Below are positions 40,813 to 50,594 of a stretch of 64,000 bases of DNA, in pieces; within the stretch, counting starts at the first letter, position 1, and every line of letters begins with the position of its first letter. A program made the position numbers and the translations under genes. This DNA is from JAWKOK01 sp963765875 (GTDB lineage: Bacteria > Chloroflexota > Anaerolineae > Caldilineales > Caldilineaceae): positions 372,001 to 436,000 of the forward strand of contig CAVXYK010000017.1 in NCBI GenBank assembly GCA_963765875.1. Direction: 5' to 3'. The notes under the pieces are model-generated. The model was not told where the DNA came from, did no database searches, and saw nothing but the letters and a program-made list of their open reading frames with translations.

Positions 40813-40854
40813 ACAAAGGGAGACGAATGATTGATTTCATTCGTCTCCCTTTGT
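40813..40854. terminator. Hairpin after rqcH
   Basis: An 18-bp perfect stem (ACAAAGGGAGACGAATGA at 40813-40830 with 40837-40854) between convergent genes. No T-run follows, but position and strength suggest a 3'-end structure. Confidence 0.6.
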
Positions 40855-40892
40855 AGCTCTTTGTGGATCGATGTTCCCAGTTAGCGTCCGGC

Positions 40893-41342
40893 CTAGAAAT
40901 CGATCTCGATGTTGCCACGGCGTTCCCGGCGGGTCCGACTATCGACCTCTTCTGTTTTGCGAGATTCGGCACGCGACAGGATATCGTTGAGAACTGCCCG
41001 CACAGCCAGAATCCCTTCTCGCCGTGCAGCATACGCATGTATCCAGAACTCCTCGGAGAGGCCCAGATCATTGTGGCGAAGCTCGCCGATCAGACCGGTT
41101 GCACCATCCAGCAGCCAACCGACCGGACTGAACGCGCTCTCACGTTCGCTTGCTGGTTGCCGTGTTGGCGAATCCCCAAAATCAGGCATATACGGTGTTT
41201 CTGCCGCCCGCTTCCGAGCGCTCTTGACGCCGCTCGCCTGGTTGACACCGTCATTGACGTCAATCTCAAACAATTGTGTATCCTCGGCGACATCCGAACC
41301 AGTCTTAGGTGAATCTACCTTGGGTGAATCCGTCTCAGCCAT
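40893..41342 (-). CDS. Hypothetical charged protein
   Basis: 149 residues from ATG 41342. N-terminal half is low-complexity and charged (AETDSPKVDSPKTGSDV); the C-terminal part (SPVGWLLDGATGLIGELRHN then EEFWIHAYAARREGILAVRA) is likely helical and ends in an Arg-rich segment. No recognised domain, signal peptide or membrane span. The frame is supported by length and start placement only. Confidence 0.5.
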   Translation of the reverse strand: MAETDSPKVDSPKTGSDVAEDTQLFEIDVNDGVNQASGVKSARKRAAETPYMPDFGDSPTRQPASERESAFSPVGWLLDGATGLIGELRHNDLGLSEEFWIHAYAARREGILAVRAVLNDILSRAESRKTEEVDSRTRRERRGNIEIDF

Positions 41343-41387
41343 GAGGGTCTCGACTCTCTTCCGTTTGAACGATTGGATCCGCTGCAA

Positions 41388-41705
41388 AAGGCCTTTTTCG
41401 CCACAGATTTACACAGATAAAAAAAGATAAAACACAGATGGTACCGGGATTACTCTGGACACCTGGTAGACATCTGGGAAAATCAGCTCCTTATCTTTGG
41501 CAAATTCCCGTTATTGCAGTAGATTCCCGATTGGATTCGCTGCGTAATCTATGCCCTATTCCTGGAAATCTGTGAGTCCACTGGAAAAGTCTTTTTTTGA
41601 CACGAATGGTCACGAATTTACACGAATTGTGTCGTCGCCCCAGAGAGAAGATTGGTGGGGATTCGTGTCAAGATCCCTTTTCGCAGTGGACTCATCTGTG
41701 GCAGG
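41388..41705 (+). repeat. Dispersed ~300-bp repeat, copy A
   Basis: The gene-free gap shares ordered blocks with the reverse complement of 52400-52640: CCTTTTT..CACAGATTTACACAGAT, ACACAGATGGT.CCGGG, ATCTGTGAG.CCACTG, GACACGAAT..., ACACGAATTGTG, AGAGAGAAGATT and ATTCGTGTC. Internally it is made of CACAGATT- and CACGAATT-type short repeats. No coding potential was seen. Confidence 0.7.
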
Positions 41706-41723
41706 GATGTCTTCGCTGAACCA

Positions 41724-42881
41724 TCAATGTGACACGATGACGCGCATCACCTGGTAATCCTTACTGCCGAACCGGTATTTGTATGCCTCATCGCCCTGCA
41801 TGAAGTCGAATCGAGTGCCGCCGGCGGCGATTGTGTACTGAATGCAGTAGGTCAGCAATACCCAGCCCGGACTCAAGTGAGAATAAGCGTCCGGGTCATA
41901 GCCGGAGTTGTAGAGCAGATAACGTTTTTCGTACTCAAAACCGAAGAGCGCAGCCGCCTTTTCGCCGTTGATGGTCAAGAACCACATACGGAGGTAGCCC
42001 GCATCGTACATAGTGCGGGCGGCCGCCATGAAGAAGCGATGCATCTCCGGCGTCATGAACTCAGACTTGTCTTCACGGCTGGCGCGTTGCAGAGCGATGA
42101 AATCATCGACTTCCGCCTCCAGACAATGTTCTGGGCCAACCATGAAAAAGCCAATATCCGCTTCACGTTCAGCGCGACGTTGCTTGCGTCGAATCTCGTG
42201 GCGCTGTTTCTTATCGACTTGTTCGGAGAGGTATGTATCATAGTGGGCAGGAAGATCAAACTGAGGGGCGACATCCTCACGGAACACCTCAATCTTCGTT
42301 GCCCGGCGCTCGGCCTGTTGTGCAAATTCGCGGTAGGTCAGGCTATCCTCAGGCAGGTTGCACAGATCCAAAAAGTCCCACTTTGGAGCGGCATCGCTAT
42401 AGAGCCACTTCAGCAGCGAAGATGAAACCGCAACCTCCCATCCCGCAGCGATAATAAGGTCCAGATAGTCGCTGACCTCAATACAACCGACCAGGCTGAA
42501 ACGCCGTTTCCCTACGGTTTCACCCGGTTCATCTTCAAACAGGTAGAGAGGCGCGATGCCGACCAATTCGCCCGACTGAGGTCGCCGGAAGGCAACAAGC
42601 CAGAGTTCACCATGGCCGAGATGACGCCACCAGGTCGTCTGCCATTCGTAGGTGAGAAAGATGGTGTTGCTGCGTGATGAACGGACCAGGCCATTCCATT
42701 CGCCGGCTAGCTGCTCGAAGCCGAAAGGCGTCTCATCGATATCGCTGGTGTCCGGTCCGTAGACAATACAGTCCAGTTCCTCAAACGCCTCCTCTGTACA
42801 AGATCCGCCATCGGCAACTCGCCCAGCGGATTTCGGCACAGCATCATGCGGTTTTTCCCTACAATCACACGGTGTCTGCAT
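41724..42881 (-). CDS. CelD/BcsL-like (FemAB-type) GNAT acetyltransferase
   Basis: 385 residues from ATG 42881. The N-terminal GNAT half (FLTYEWQTTWWRHLG; LVAFRRPQSGELVGIAPLYL) and C-terminal half (FFMAAARTMYDAGYLRMWFL; EKAAALFGFEYEKRYLLYNSG) match Acetyltransf_6/CelD proteins, often tied to exopolysaccharide or cell-envelope modification. The acyl acceptor is unknown. The first 40 residues are poorly conserved-looking, so the start is uncertain. Confidence 0.82.
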   Translation of the reverse strand: MQTPCDCREKPHDAVPKSAGRVADGGSCTEEAFEELDCIVYGPDTSDIDETPFGFEQLAGEWNGLVRSSRSNTIFLTYEWQTTWWRHLGHGELWLVAFRRPQSGELVGIAPLYLFEDEPGETVGKRRFSLVGCIEVSDYLDLIIAAGWEVAVSSSLLKWLYSDAAPKWDFLDLCNLPEDSLTYREFAQQAERRATKIEVFREDVAPQFDLPAHYDTYLSEQVDKKQRHEIRRKQRRAEREADIGFFMVGPEHCLEAEVDDFIALQRASREDKSEFMTPEMHRFFMAAARTMYDAGYLRMWFLTINGEKAAALFGFEYEKRYLLYNSGYDPDAYSHLSPGWVLLTYCIQYTIAAGGTRFDFMQGDEAYKYRFGSKDYQVMRVIVSH

Positions 42882-43073
42882 CATCGGACTCCTTATTAGG
42901 ATCACCCAAAATTGGCATCACCCAAAAATTGGGTGAGTAGAATGCACACGCAAATGACGCTGCCGGAACAGCGCCTGCGAGAGTATAGCGTAGGAAAAGG
43001 CCAAGAACAAGTGGGGTCCGCTCCACGAAATCAGCGTGGTCTAGACGAAAGGGCTCGCGTCGGAAAGAGCAGA

Positions 43074-46000
43074 TTAGCCGGGATCATTCGGTCGAAGTGC
43101 ATAGAGAATGCCCCAGACCAGCAGTGCAATGACGACCAGGACACCGGTCAAAACCGCAATCATGCCAAGCCGATTCGTCCAGTCCGCGGCGCCTGCTTGC
43201 CCGTCTTGCGCGGTTGCGGTGGCAGTTCCAGCGCTCTTCTGAGATTCAGATGCGTCACTTGTACTCTTGGCCGATGCCGTCAATTTTGCATTGGCTGTGG
43301 CATCAGCGGATGCAGTGCCGGCTGACGCTGCAGTCGTGCTCTCTTCTTGCGCCACACTCGTTGCCGTTGCATTGGCGTCCTCGGTTGCAGCGTCTCCAGT
43401 GAATCCACAGGCCCTGATAGACACATTATCAATGTACATGGCGCTACGTCCGGCTACGCCATCATTGTTGACGGCAAATCGCAGCCGGATTCGCTGACCG
43501 GGAAGGTCAGAAAGGTCCGACTGTTGTTGAAGCCATCGTGCATCGCTGCGTTGCACACTCAACACACGATCCTCGAACTGTTCGGTGAAGAAGTTGTGAA
43601 TATCCACGTACTGGAGATCGCCCGGCCCTGGATCCGGATCGCCAATCGGATAGTAGCGGAATTCCAATACGATTCGCTCATAGTCCTCCGGCAGATCGAT
43701 CAGTTGCTCGGCAATGCTGATGTCGGCGACATTTGGACCATCCAAGCGGCCGACACGGATCGCCTGTTCACTATCCTCGAAAGTGACCTCATCGGTGTAG
43801 CCCGCGCTCGTCAACGGGAAGGTCCATCCATCACTCTCCGCTTCAAAATCACCGTTGGCAACCAGCTCGACACAGCCTTTGACCGAAGAGGGCACTGGCG
43901 GGCGCGGCGTGCCAAGCCGGCCGGTTACCAATTCGGTTCCTGATGGCACTGTTCCGGTTGGCGCAAGAGTCTCCTCGGCCATCGAAGCCGATGTATCTGT
44001 CACTTCCGATGTCACAGTCGTGCTCACGGTCACCGTCAAAGTCGGTGTCCCTGTCGGCGTCAAAGTTGGCGTCCATGTCGGTGTTATCACTTCGGTAACT
44101 GTGAAAGTACTAGTAGCTGTCGGCGTTGCCGTGCCTGTGGCCGTGGGGGTGGGTGTAAGCGTGGGAGACAGAGCCGGCGGCATCGCGGTCGGCGTACTCA
44201 TCCATTCACCCGGCGTCACGTTCGGAGGATAGCATACGGCCAGCTTCACATCGTCAAGATACATCCAGGTACGTTTGCCGTTGCCGTCGTTATAGACGTT
44301 GAAGTAGACGTAGAAGTTCTTGCCGATGAATTCGGTTAGTTCAACTCGTTCTTCTTTCCAACTGGTCTGATTAAGCCGTTGACGATATTTGATTGCCATC
44401 GGCATCTGGTTTGGGGCCAACACGATCATATCCTGTCGGTCGCTCTGGCCGCTGGGTGCGCTGGAGGGGGGTTCCTGGGTCAACGAAAGATGATCCCAGG
44501 TGAGATAGGCCACTGTAGCATCGGGGGGGATCTTGACCAGCTGACGCACCGACGAAAATGAGACGACATTGGTTGTGCCGGGGCCGGGCGGGTTGCCCAA
44601 CAGCACAGATCGCAAACCTTCACTTCGTTGATCGCTGGCAAAACGGGGCGCAACCGGGTCGTCGCCAAACTTCCATCCTTTGTGGTTCTGCTCAAAGCCG
44701 CCGTTGATGATGGCATCCACACAGTTGGCCGGCAATGTGCTCGGTGTGCGCGTGCCGGTTGGTGTAAAGGTCGGCGTGATGGTAGTTGGGATCGGCGTGA
44801 TCGGCGTGATCGGTGCGCCGGTTCCTAGCCGATTGGGTTGTCCAGGCGTATTGACTGCTTCATCCGTGGGCGCGCCGGGCAAACACCCGACACAGCTAAG
44901 GCCTTCGCCCGCAAAATAGTTGCGGGTCCAGTTACTGAGTTGGTAGGTATTCTGCTGATTATCCGGAATCCGGGAAGCGCCGCCGGGCATGCCCGGCTTG
45001 CCGTCAAAATAGGGCGTCAATACGACGCTGCCGGCGTAAGTCTTGTCGCCGGGTCGCCCCAAGGAAACAGCTACATAGTCAACACGTTGTGACCAGAGCC
45101 GAACATTGATGTTGCCGTCGTCGTTTGTGTCTATGTCGTCACCGACGTTGCCGAAAAAGTCGCGCACCAACAGCAGTGTGTTTGTGCCATTGTCAAATTG
45201 ATCAAACAAGAAGCCAGTGGTCCAATATCCATTGCTCGGAATTGCGCCGTCGTAGATCGGAAAAACATTGGTGATGCGTCCGACATCAGTCCCTTCGTTG
45301 CCATTGATCACCAATACTGAATAGGCGTCGTAGGTATTTCGATCCAGGAACTTGACCTCGATAAACTCATAATCATTGGAGCCAACATGATTCAGCACAA
45401 ACTCATTGATCACAGGAGTCACACAGTCTAGTTCAGTATGCTTGCCGAGATCAGTGACGATATTGTTGGGGAATTGGCTCCACTCTCTCGAGGGATAGAA
45501 GGGAGCGCTGTCATTGGCGCGTCCCACACAGACATTGGGCTTTCGCCGTAAATCCGACTCTTTTGTCGTGACACCGTTGTCGCTCCAGGCGCCTCCCGGC
45601 GGCACATAATTGAATTGACCAATGGAGTCAACAGTGTTGGAATCTTTTCTCAGGATGATGGCATCATTCCCGTCGAAAAAGAGCTCATCCCATTCGTAAA
45701 AGCTGTCTAGTGCCGGGGATGAATCCTTCCCAACCACGACAATGGCAGTGCCGGTACCAATACTTGGAGCAACCTCGGAAAGCTTCAATTTGCCGCTTAC
45801 TTCACGGTTACCTGTGTTACTGGAGTAGACTTCAAGATCATAGTTATCCAGGCTGATAGGGCTGCCGGTACCGTTATAGATTTCGATGGCACGATCATTG
45901 CCCTCGCCGTCGAGATACTCGGAGATGATCAGATCTTCTGTAGGTGAACCGGACTGAGAAAGAGGAGCGGCTACGACCGACTGCCCACCGGAAGCAAGCG

Positions 46001-46094
46001 CAATCGTCATGACACCCGCAAACAGCAATGCAAGCATACTGGGCCATGATCGTTGAGGTCGTGCATTCTTAGTATGCAGGGTGGGCTGCGTCAA
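43074..46094 (-). CDS. Large cell-surface protein: lamin-tail domain, two NGxFE-type beta domains, C-terminal TM anchor
   Basis: About 1006 residues from a TTG at 46094, chosen because AGGAG lies 9 nt upstream; no ATG fits. Signal peptide MLALLFAGVMTIALASG; lamin-tail-like domain (DLIISEYLDGEGNDRAIEIY; DNYDLEVYSS); a second LTD-like part (VINEFVLNHVGSNDYEFIEV); two carbohydrate-binding-like domains opening INGGFEQNHKGWKF and VANGDFEAESDGWTF; separated by Thr/Pro-rich stalks; Ala/Thr/Ser-rich juxtamembrane stretch; transmembrane helix IAVLTGVLVVIALLVWGILY; short basic tail. Likely an exposed adhesin or structural envelope protein. The substrate of the beta domains is unknown. Confidence 0.85.
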   Translation of the reverse strand: MTQPTLHTKNARPQRSWPSMLALLFAGVMTIALASGGQSVVAAPLSQSGSPTEDLIISEYLDGEGNDRAIEIYNGTGSPISLDNYDLEVYSSNTGNREVSGKLKLSEVAPSIGTGTAIVVVGKDSSPALDSFYEWDELFFDGNDAIILRKDSNTVDSIGQFNYVPPGGAWSDNGVTTKESDLRRKPNVCVGRANDSAPFYPSREWSQFPNNIVTDLGKHTELDCVTPVINEFVLNHVGSNDYEFIEVKFLDRNTYDAYSVLVINGNEGTDVGRITNVFPIYDGAIPSNGYWTTGFLFDQFDNGTNTLLLVRDFFGNVGDDIDTNDDGNINVRLWSQRVDYVAVSLGRPGDKTYAGSVVLTPYFDGKPGMPGGASRIPDNQQNTYQLSNWTRNYFAGEGLSCVGCLPGAPTDEAVNTPGQPNRLGTGAPITPITPIPTTITPTFTPTGTRTPSTLPANCVDAIINGGFEQNHKGWKFGDDPVAPRFASDQRSEGLRSVLLGNPPGPGTTNVVSFSSVRQLVKIPPDATVAYLTWDHLSLTQEPPSSAPSGQSDRQDMIVLAPNQMPMAIKYRQRLNQTSWKEERVELTEFIGKNFYVYFNVYNDGNGKRTWMYLDDVKLAVCYPPNVTPGEWMSTPTAMPPALSPTLTPTPTATGTATPTATSTFTVTEVITPTWTPTLTPTGTPTLTVTVSTTVTSEVTDTSASMAEETLAPTGTVPSGTELVTGRLGTPRPPVPSSVKGCVELVANGDFEAESDGWTFPLTSAGYTDEVTFEDSEQAIRVGRLDGPNVADISIAEQLIDLPEDYERIVLEFRYYPIGDPDPGPGDLQYVDIHNFFTEQFEDRVLSVQRSDARWLQQQSDLSDLPGQRIRLRFAVNNDGVAGRSAMYIDNVSIRACGFTGDAATEDANATATSVAQEESTTAASAGTASADATANAKLTASAKSTSDASESQKSAGTATATAQDGQAGAADWTNRLGMIAVLTGVLVVIALLVWGILYALRPNDPG

Positions 46095-46469
46095 TGTGAC
46101 CTTCTCCTGATTGTTCGTGGACACGGTAGGATACGTGGGCACGGAAGGGTGGTTGAACAGGATGATTTTACCACAGGCGTATTCCCCCCGCAATGAGAAA
46201 TGTGTGCAAGAAGGGCGTTCCATTGAAGAGGAAAACCAGCAGCGATAGCTCAATTCTCTTGCCCCATTTGTAGATGACGCCATCTCCTTGCGTGACAATT
46301 TTCGGTCCAATTCCGCTGCGAATCAGCGCCAATGTGGTATAATCCTTCCCTACGCGCATCACTGTTTGACATCACTTTCGGGCGTATTATCGCCATCAAT
46401 GCGATTGGTTTGTTGGTCTACGGCCAACAGACCGAAATGGTATTCAGTACAGATGAGGTATGACTAGGC
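46095..46469. other. Divergent promoter region
   Basis: 375 bp between divergent genes. A perfect TATAAT on the plus strand is at 46338-46343 with no clear -35, and an imperfect stem (GGTTTGTTGG/CCAACAGACC) lies at about 46403-46431, ahead of the NurA-domain gene. A 38-codon frame with no ATG/GTG/TTG start here was not accepted as a gene. Confidence 0.4.
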
Positions 46470-47777
46470 GTGCTCGATCAACCAAGTGTCAACAGAGCAT
46501 TTGAGGAAAAGCGCGAACACTTCCGTGAATTCGCCGTGAGTCAACTGCGCCAGGAACAGACGCTGGACCGTTGGTTGGAAGCACTGAGCGAGTACGATTG
46601 CCATAACATGACCGTCGAGTTGACAGCAAACGATCCCGCTTGGCCGGGTGCGCTACCGACCGAGGAGTTCGATCAAGCAGAGTCACTCTGTCTGCCCTTT
46701 GGCCAACGATGGGACGATCACCAGCAAGCAAGGACCTGGGCACGTCAAATTCTGACAAATCGCACCACAATTGCGGTGGATGGCAGCCAGATCGCACCCT
46801 CTCCGGAATATCGCCCCCTGGTCGGAGCCACCCAAATTGGCTGGTTCGTCAACGAACATTGCGAGCCAGGGCGTTACGTCAAGGATTTGACCTTTGATGT
46901 ATTGCCTCCCAATGAGTTGTTCGACGCAAGCGAAGGCAACAATGGAAACGATGATGAGAGCGTCGCCACCCAGATCGTCAACCAGGTACGTTTCGTCAAA
47001 GAGTGCCAACGGCTATGCTTGCTGATGGCCGAATACGCGAATAGGGCAGATGAAGACGCAAATGACGAGCGTCCAGACAAGCGATGGCCCGTTTCGTTCT
47101 TCGACGGCTCCTTCATCATCAGCTTTGCCGGCAAAATCGATGAGACTCGGGCAGGTCACTACATCGGGGCCATCCGGGAACTGCTCGACAAGTCCCGTGA
47201 ACTGCACAGCCCCCTAATCGGCTTTGTTGACAGTTCACGCAGCCGCGATCTAGTCTCCATGCTGAATGCGCTCATCAATGATGCAGTTCCAGAGGTAAAC
47301 AACACTGGGAGAAATGATGCTGGGGGAAATAACACTCAGAGAAACAACCCGGAGATGGATGACATGACCATCAGCGACGGGTTGCTCCTGGAAGCAGCGC
47401 TGGAGAATTGGGGAGACCGCACCCCCCTTTTCGTCTGCGCACGGAACGATGGCCTCAGCAGCACCGACAGGGCCGGCTTCTATAGAGAGGTGGTCTTCTG
47501 CTACATGCGCTTAGGCACGAAGCAGCCACTGGCACGTATCGAAATGCCGATCTGGATCTACGAAGCTGGATCGGCTCCAGATGTATTAGACGTTTTACGT
47601 GCCGAGTGCGTGGTTGGGATTGGATACCCCTACACAATTGAGACGGCAGATGCCCTTGCCGTGATCAGTCAACAAGATCGTCGACGATTCTACGGCATGT
47701 TTCAGCGATTTCTGGAAAACGAGGCGTTGCCTTTTCGACAGACTCGCAAAGCCCAAAGTAAGCAAAATCGGCGGTGA
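46470..47777 (+). CDS. NurA-domain nuclease-like protein
   Basis: 435 residues from GTG 46470. NurA features: AVDGSQIAPSPEYRP near residue 110, FFDGSFIISFAGKI near 210, GFVDSSRSRDLVSML near 250, and a C-terminal GIGYPYTIETADALAVI. NurA is a 5'-3' nuclease that works with the HerA translocase in end resection, but no herA is in the window. An Asn/Gly-rich insert (NNTGRNDAGGNNTQRNN) interrupts the domain around residue 275. Function assignment rests on these motifs. Confidence 0.78.
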   Translation: MLDQPSVNRAFEEKREHFREFAVSQLRQEQTLDRWLEALSEYDCHNMTVELTANDPAWPGALPTEEFDQAESLCLPFGQRWDDHQQARTWARQILTNRTTIAVDGSQIAPSPEYRPLVGATQIGWFVNEHCEPGRYVKDLTFDVLPPNELFDASEGNNGNDDESVATQIVNQVRFVKECQRLCLLMAEYANRADEDANDERPDKRWPVSFFDGSFIISFAGKIDETRAGHYIGAIRELLDKSRELHSPLIGFVDSSRSRDLVSMLNALINDAVPEVNNTGRNDAGGNNTQRNNPEMDDMTISDGLLLEAALENWGDRTPLFVCARNDGLSSTDRAGFYREVVFCYMRLGTKQPLARIEMPIWIYEAGSAPDVLDVLRAECVVGIGYPYTIETADALAVISQQDRRRFYGMFQRFLENEALPFRQTRKAQSKQNRR

Positions 47778-47960
47778 TCGTCAGATTCCAGGCCACGATT
47801 ACAGTAGGTGGGTTTGGCCTGACAGTCGATTCCTGACCCGTTCAGCAATAAACCAAGCGCGACCATCAAGGCTCGATAGGGTTCTATCAGAAGGTACAAC
47901 TAGACAGATATGTCGAATCGACCACCAAGAACCGGGCGTTTCTAGACCAAACATCACGAA

Positions 47961-49637
47961 ATGACGGATTCGTCAGACAGTACAACCTCCCAACACGAAG
48001 CAAGAGCCGGCGTTGATGTCTCAACGCCTACATCGTCGCGCTCGCCGTACCAGAGCTCAGATTGGGACCAAGCCACAAAGCGCACAGTGGTCGTCATCTT
48101 GTTGATTGCGATGGTGATCATTCTCTGGATCAGCCGGCCGATTCTGCCCGTTCTTGTGATTAGCGCCATCTTTGCCTATATCCTGAGCCCGGTCGTGGAC
48201 TTTGTCGAGCGCCTGCGGATTCCACGCAGCATCGCCACAATCATCCTCTTTTTACTGTTGTTGGTTGGAATCAGCCTGCTGCCAATCTTCCTAGTTCCGA
48301 TCCTGATTCGCCAGTTGACGTCCCTGAGCTTCGATGCGCCCACTGCGGTATACGGGCTCATCGAAGGATTCAACGAGACCATTACAAATCTGCCGGACAC
48401 GATTGAGTTCTTGGGCTTCGTTCTTCCGGTCAGTGAAGTGGTGCAACAGATCCAGACCAACTACCAGGGCTTCAATTTCTTCCCAACTGTCGCTGAGATT
48501 CTCGGCTATATCCAACAACTGATCAGTACGGCGACAAGCCTCGTCGGATCTACGGCTTTTATTGGCCTATACGTAGTCGGTGGCGTTGTTCAGATCGTCT
48601 TTTCCGTCCTGCTCGTCTTCTTCCTTAGCCTCTACATGACCAAAGATGCGCCACGAATTCGCGCCTATGTAGCAAGCCTCTTTCCTGCTTCATATCAATC
48701 AGAGGTCGTGGATCTGCTGCGGCGCATGGGCTACATTTGGCAGTCCTTCTTTCGCGGTCAGATTGTGTTGAGTTTCACCATCGGGTTCCTGACCTGGGCC
48801 GCGCTCTCCGCGGTGGGGATGCCCGGCGCACTGCTTCTGGGAATTTTGGCCGGGTCGCTGGAAGCCCTGCCCAACTTGGGGCCCATCTTTGCCATGGTCC
48901 CGGCTATCATCATTGCACTGATCCAGGGCAGTGAAGTCCTGTCGCCGCTGGGCATCAGCAACTTGGGTTTTGCCCTGATCATCGTCGCCATCTACTTCAT
49001 CATTCAACAGTTGGAGAACAACATCCTGGTGCCGCGCATCATCGGCAGCAGCGTCAACCTCCATCCCATCATCGTCATCTGCGGCGTCTTTCTCGGCTTC
49101 CAGGTCTTTGGCATTCTAGGCGCGTTGTTGGCGGCGCCCGTGATTGCCACGTCGCGAGTGCTTGGTGGCTATGTTCATGCCAAGCTGTTAGGATACGCGC
49201 CGTTCGCCGATCAAGATGATCCATTGACGGGGCGAGACGGGTTTATGTATCGGCGGACGATCACGGGGGAAGAGTTGAGTGCCCAGCCGGATACGATTGA
49301 ACATGTTGGGACTGACCATGATGTGACTGAGATTGGGAACAGAGACGTTGGGGAAACGCGAACAGAGTCAGCCGACAGAGCCATAGATGTGAGTGTGGCC
49401 GAAACTACATCCGAGGTCGCCGCTGAGCCGACCGATGACTCGTCGCCGAACCTCGACGTCGAAAAGCCTGTAGCCGGTGTGGAAACCGACACCATATCAA
49501 CCGACAGTGTGCTGGATGACAGTGTGTTGGATCAGGAGCAGCCGCCCCACAGTAGCGATGCAGCCTCGAACGGCAGCCAGGAACCTCAGACCCGCCCCGA
49601 TGTATTGAAACGAACAACGGGATCGACACGACAGTAG
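47961..49637 (+). CDS. AI-2E family transporter (YdiK/PerM-like permease)
   Basis: 558 residues. A soluble N-terminus, then eight or so membrane segments including VVVILLIAMVIILWISRPIL, IIVAIYFIIQQLENNILVPR and the family-typical PNLGPIFAMVPAIIIAL. The C-terminal 150 residues are a hydrophilic, Glu/Thr/Asp-rich cytoplasmic tail, longer than in most members. The autoinducer-2 exporter label is inherited from TqsA; here the transported solute is unknown. Confidence 0.9.
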   Translation: MTDSSDSTTSQHEARAGVDVSTPTSSRSPYQSSDWDQATKRTVVVILLIAMVIILWISRPILPVLVISAIFAYILSPVVDFVERLRIPRSIATIILFLLLLVGISLLPIFLVPILIRQLTSLSFDAPTAVYGLIEGFNETITNLPDTIEFLGFVLPVSEVVQQIQTNYQGFNFFPTVAEILGYIQQLISTATSLVGSTAFIGLYVVGGVVQIVFSVLLVFFLSLYMTKDAPRIRAYVASLFPASYQSEVVDLLRRMGYIWQSFFRGQIVLSFTIGFLTWAALSAVGMPGALLLGILAGSLEALPNLGPIFAMVPAIIIALIQGSEVLSPLGISNLGFALIIVAIYFIIQQLENNILVPRIIGSSVNLHPIIVICGVFLGFQVFGILGALLAAPVIATSRVLGGYVHAKLLGYAPFADQDDPLTGRDGFMYRRTITGEELSAQPDTIEHVGTDHDVTEIGNRDVGETRTESADRAIDVSVAETTSEVAAEPTDDSSPNLDVEKPVAGVETDTISTDSVLDDSVLDQEQPPHSSDAASNGSQEPQTRPDVLKRTTGSTRQ

Positions 49638-49733
49638 CGCCTCTGTTGAGGTCAAAGTGAATGTCGCACCTGTCGCCAGTCCATCCCATCTTCACCGATG
49701 CCCACCTACAAATATCCGGAAAGGATCTGACGA

Positions 49734-50505
49734 ATGAGCGTCCTAGACCAGTTTTCCCTGAATCATCGCGTGGCCTTGGTGACCGGCGGCACCAAAGGAC
49801 TGGGCAAGGCCATGGCCGAGGGCTTTGTCGAAGCCGGAGCCAGCGTTGCGATCGTGAGCCGCCATAGCAACGAGGCCGTCGAAGTGGCGGCTACTCTTGA
49901 AGCAGCATCAGGGCAGATGTGTCGGGGCTATGGCTGCGACGTGACGGACGCCGATCAGGTCGCAACGCTGGTCGAAACAGTGATCAATGACTTCGGCCAG
50001 GTCGACATTCTGGTCAACAACGCCGGCATCAACATCCGCGGGGCCATCGAGGAACTGTCGCTCGAAGAGTTCCTGCAGGTCCAGTCGACCAACGTCACCG
50101 GACCCTGGTTGCTCTGCCGAGCGCTCGCTCCACACATGAAAGAACGTCACTATGGCCGGGTCATCAACCTCGGGTCGATTCTATCGGTGATCGCAATTGC
50201 CGAGCGGACGCCCTACGCCACCAGCAAGGGAGCCATCCTGCAGATGACTAAGGCATTGGCCCTGGAGTGGGCGCCCTACGGCATCACGGTCAACGCCATG
50301 ATGCCCGGCCCGTTCGGCACAGAGATGAATCGCTCGCTGCTGGAAGATCCGGAGAAATACGCAGCGTTCGTTGCCAGCATTCCCCTTGGGCGCTGGGGCG
50401 AACTGGACGAAATCAAGGGGTTGGCCCTCTTCCTGGCCAGTGACGCCTCCAGTTTCGTCACCGGCGCAGGGATTGACGATTGATGGGGGATGGACGGCGC
50501 AGTAG
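49734..50505 (+). CDS. Short-chain dehydrogenase/reductase, frameshift at the C-terminus
   Basis: 256 residues after repair. Rossmann motif TGGTKGLGKAMAEGF, NNAG in LVNNAGINIRG, catalytic Ser in GSILS, and YATSK (Tyr and Lys). The frame ends prematurely at 50483; removing one base near 50478 gives the family's C-terminal IDGGWTAQ with a TAG at 50503-50505. The sequence resembles gluconate 5-dehydrogenase/KduD-type sugar-acid SDRs. Substrate unproven. It is followed by a long hairpin spacer. Confidence 0.9.
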
Positions 50506-50511
50506 GTAAGG

Positions 50512-50582
50512 GATTGGTGAATGGGGACTGGGGATTGGGCTGGCCGGATAAATTTCCGATCCCCAGTCCCTATTCACCAATC
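50512..50582. repeat. Long palindromic spacer (23/24 matching arms)
   Basis: Arms 50512-50535 and 50559-50582 pair with a single mismatch (core GGTGAATGGGGACTGGGG) around a 23-nt loop. It lies between convergent genes and may act as a bidirectional 3' structure. Related hairpins with different words occupy other gene gaps in this window. Confidence 0.85.
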
Positions 50583-50594
50583 ACTTTTTGCCCT

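Noticed and set aside
46363..46462. 38-codon frame (SLFDITFGRIIAINAIGLLV...) before the NurA-domain gene
   Set aside because: Protein-like but has no ATG, GTG or TTG start in a usable place and no homology I recognise.
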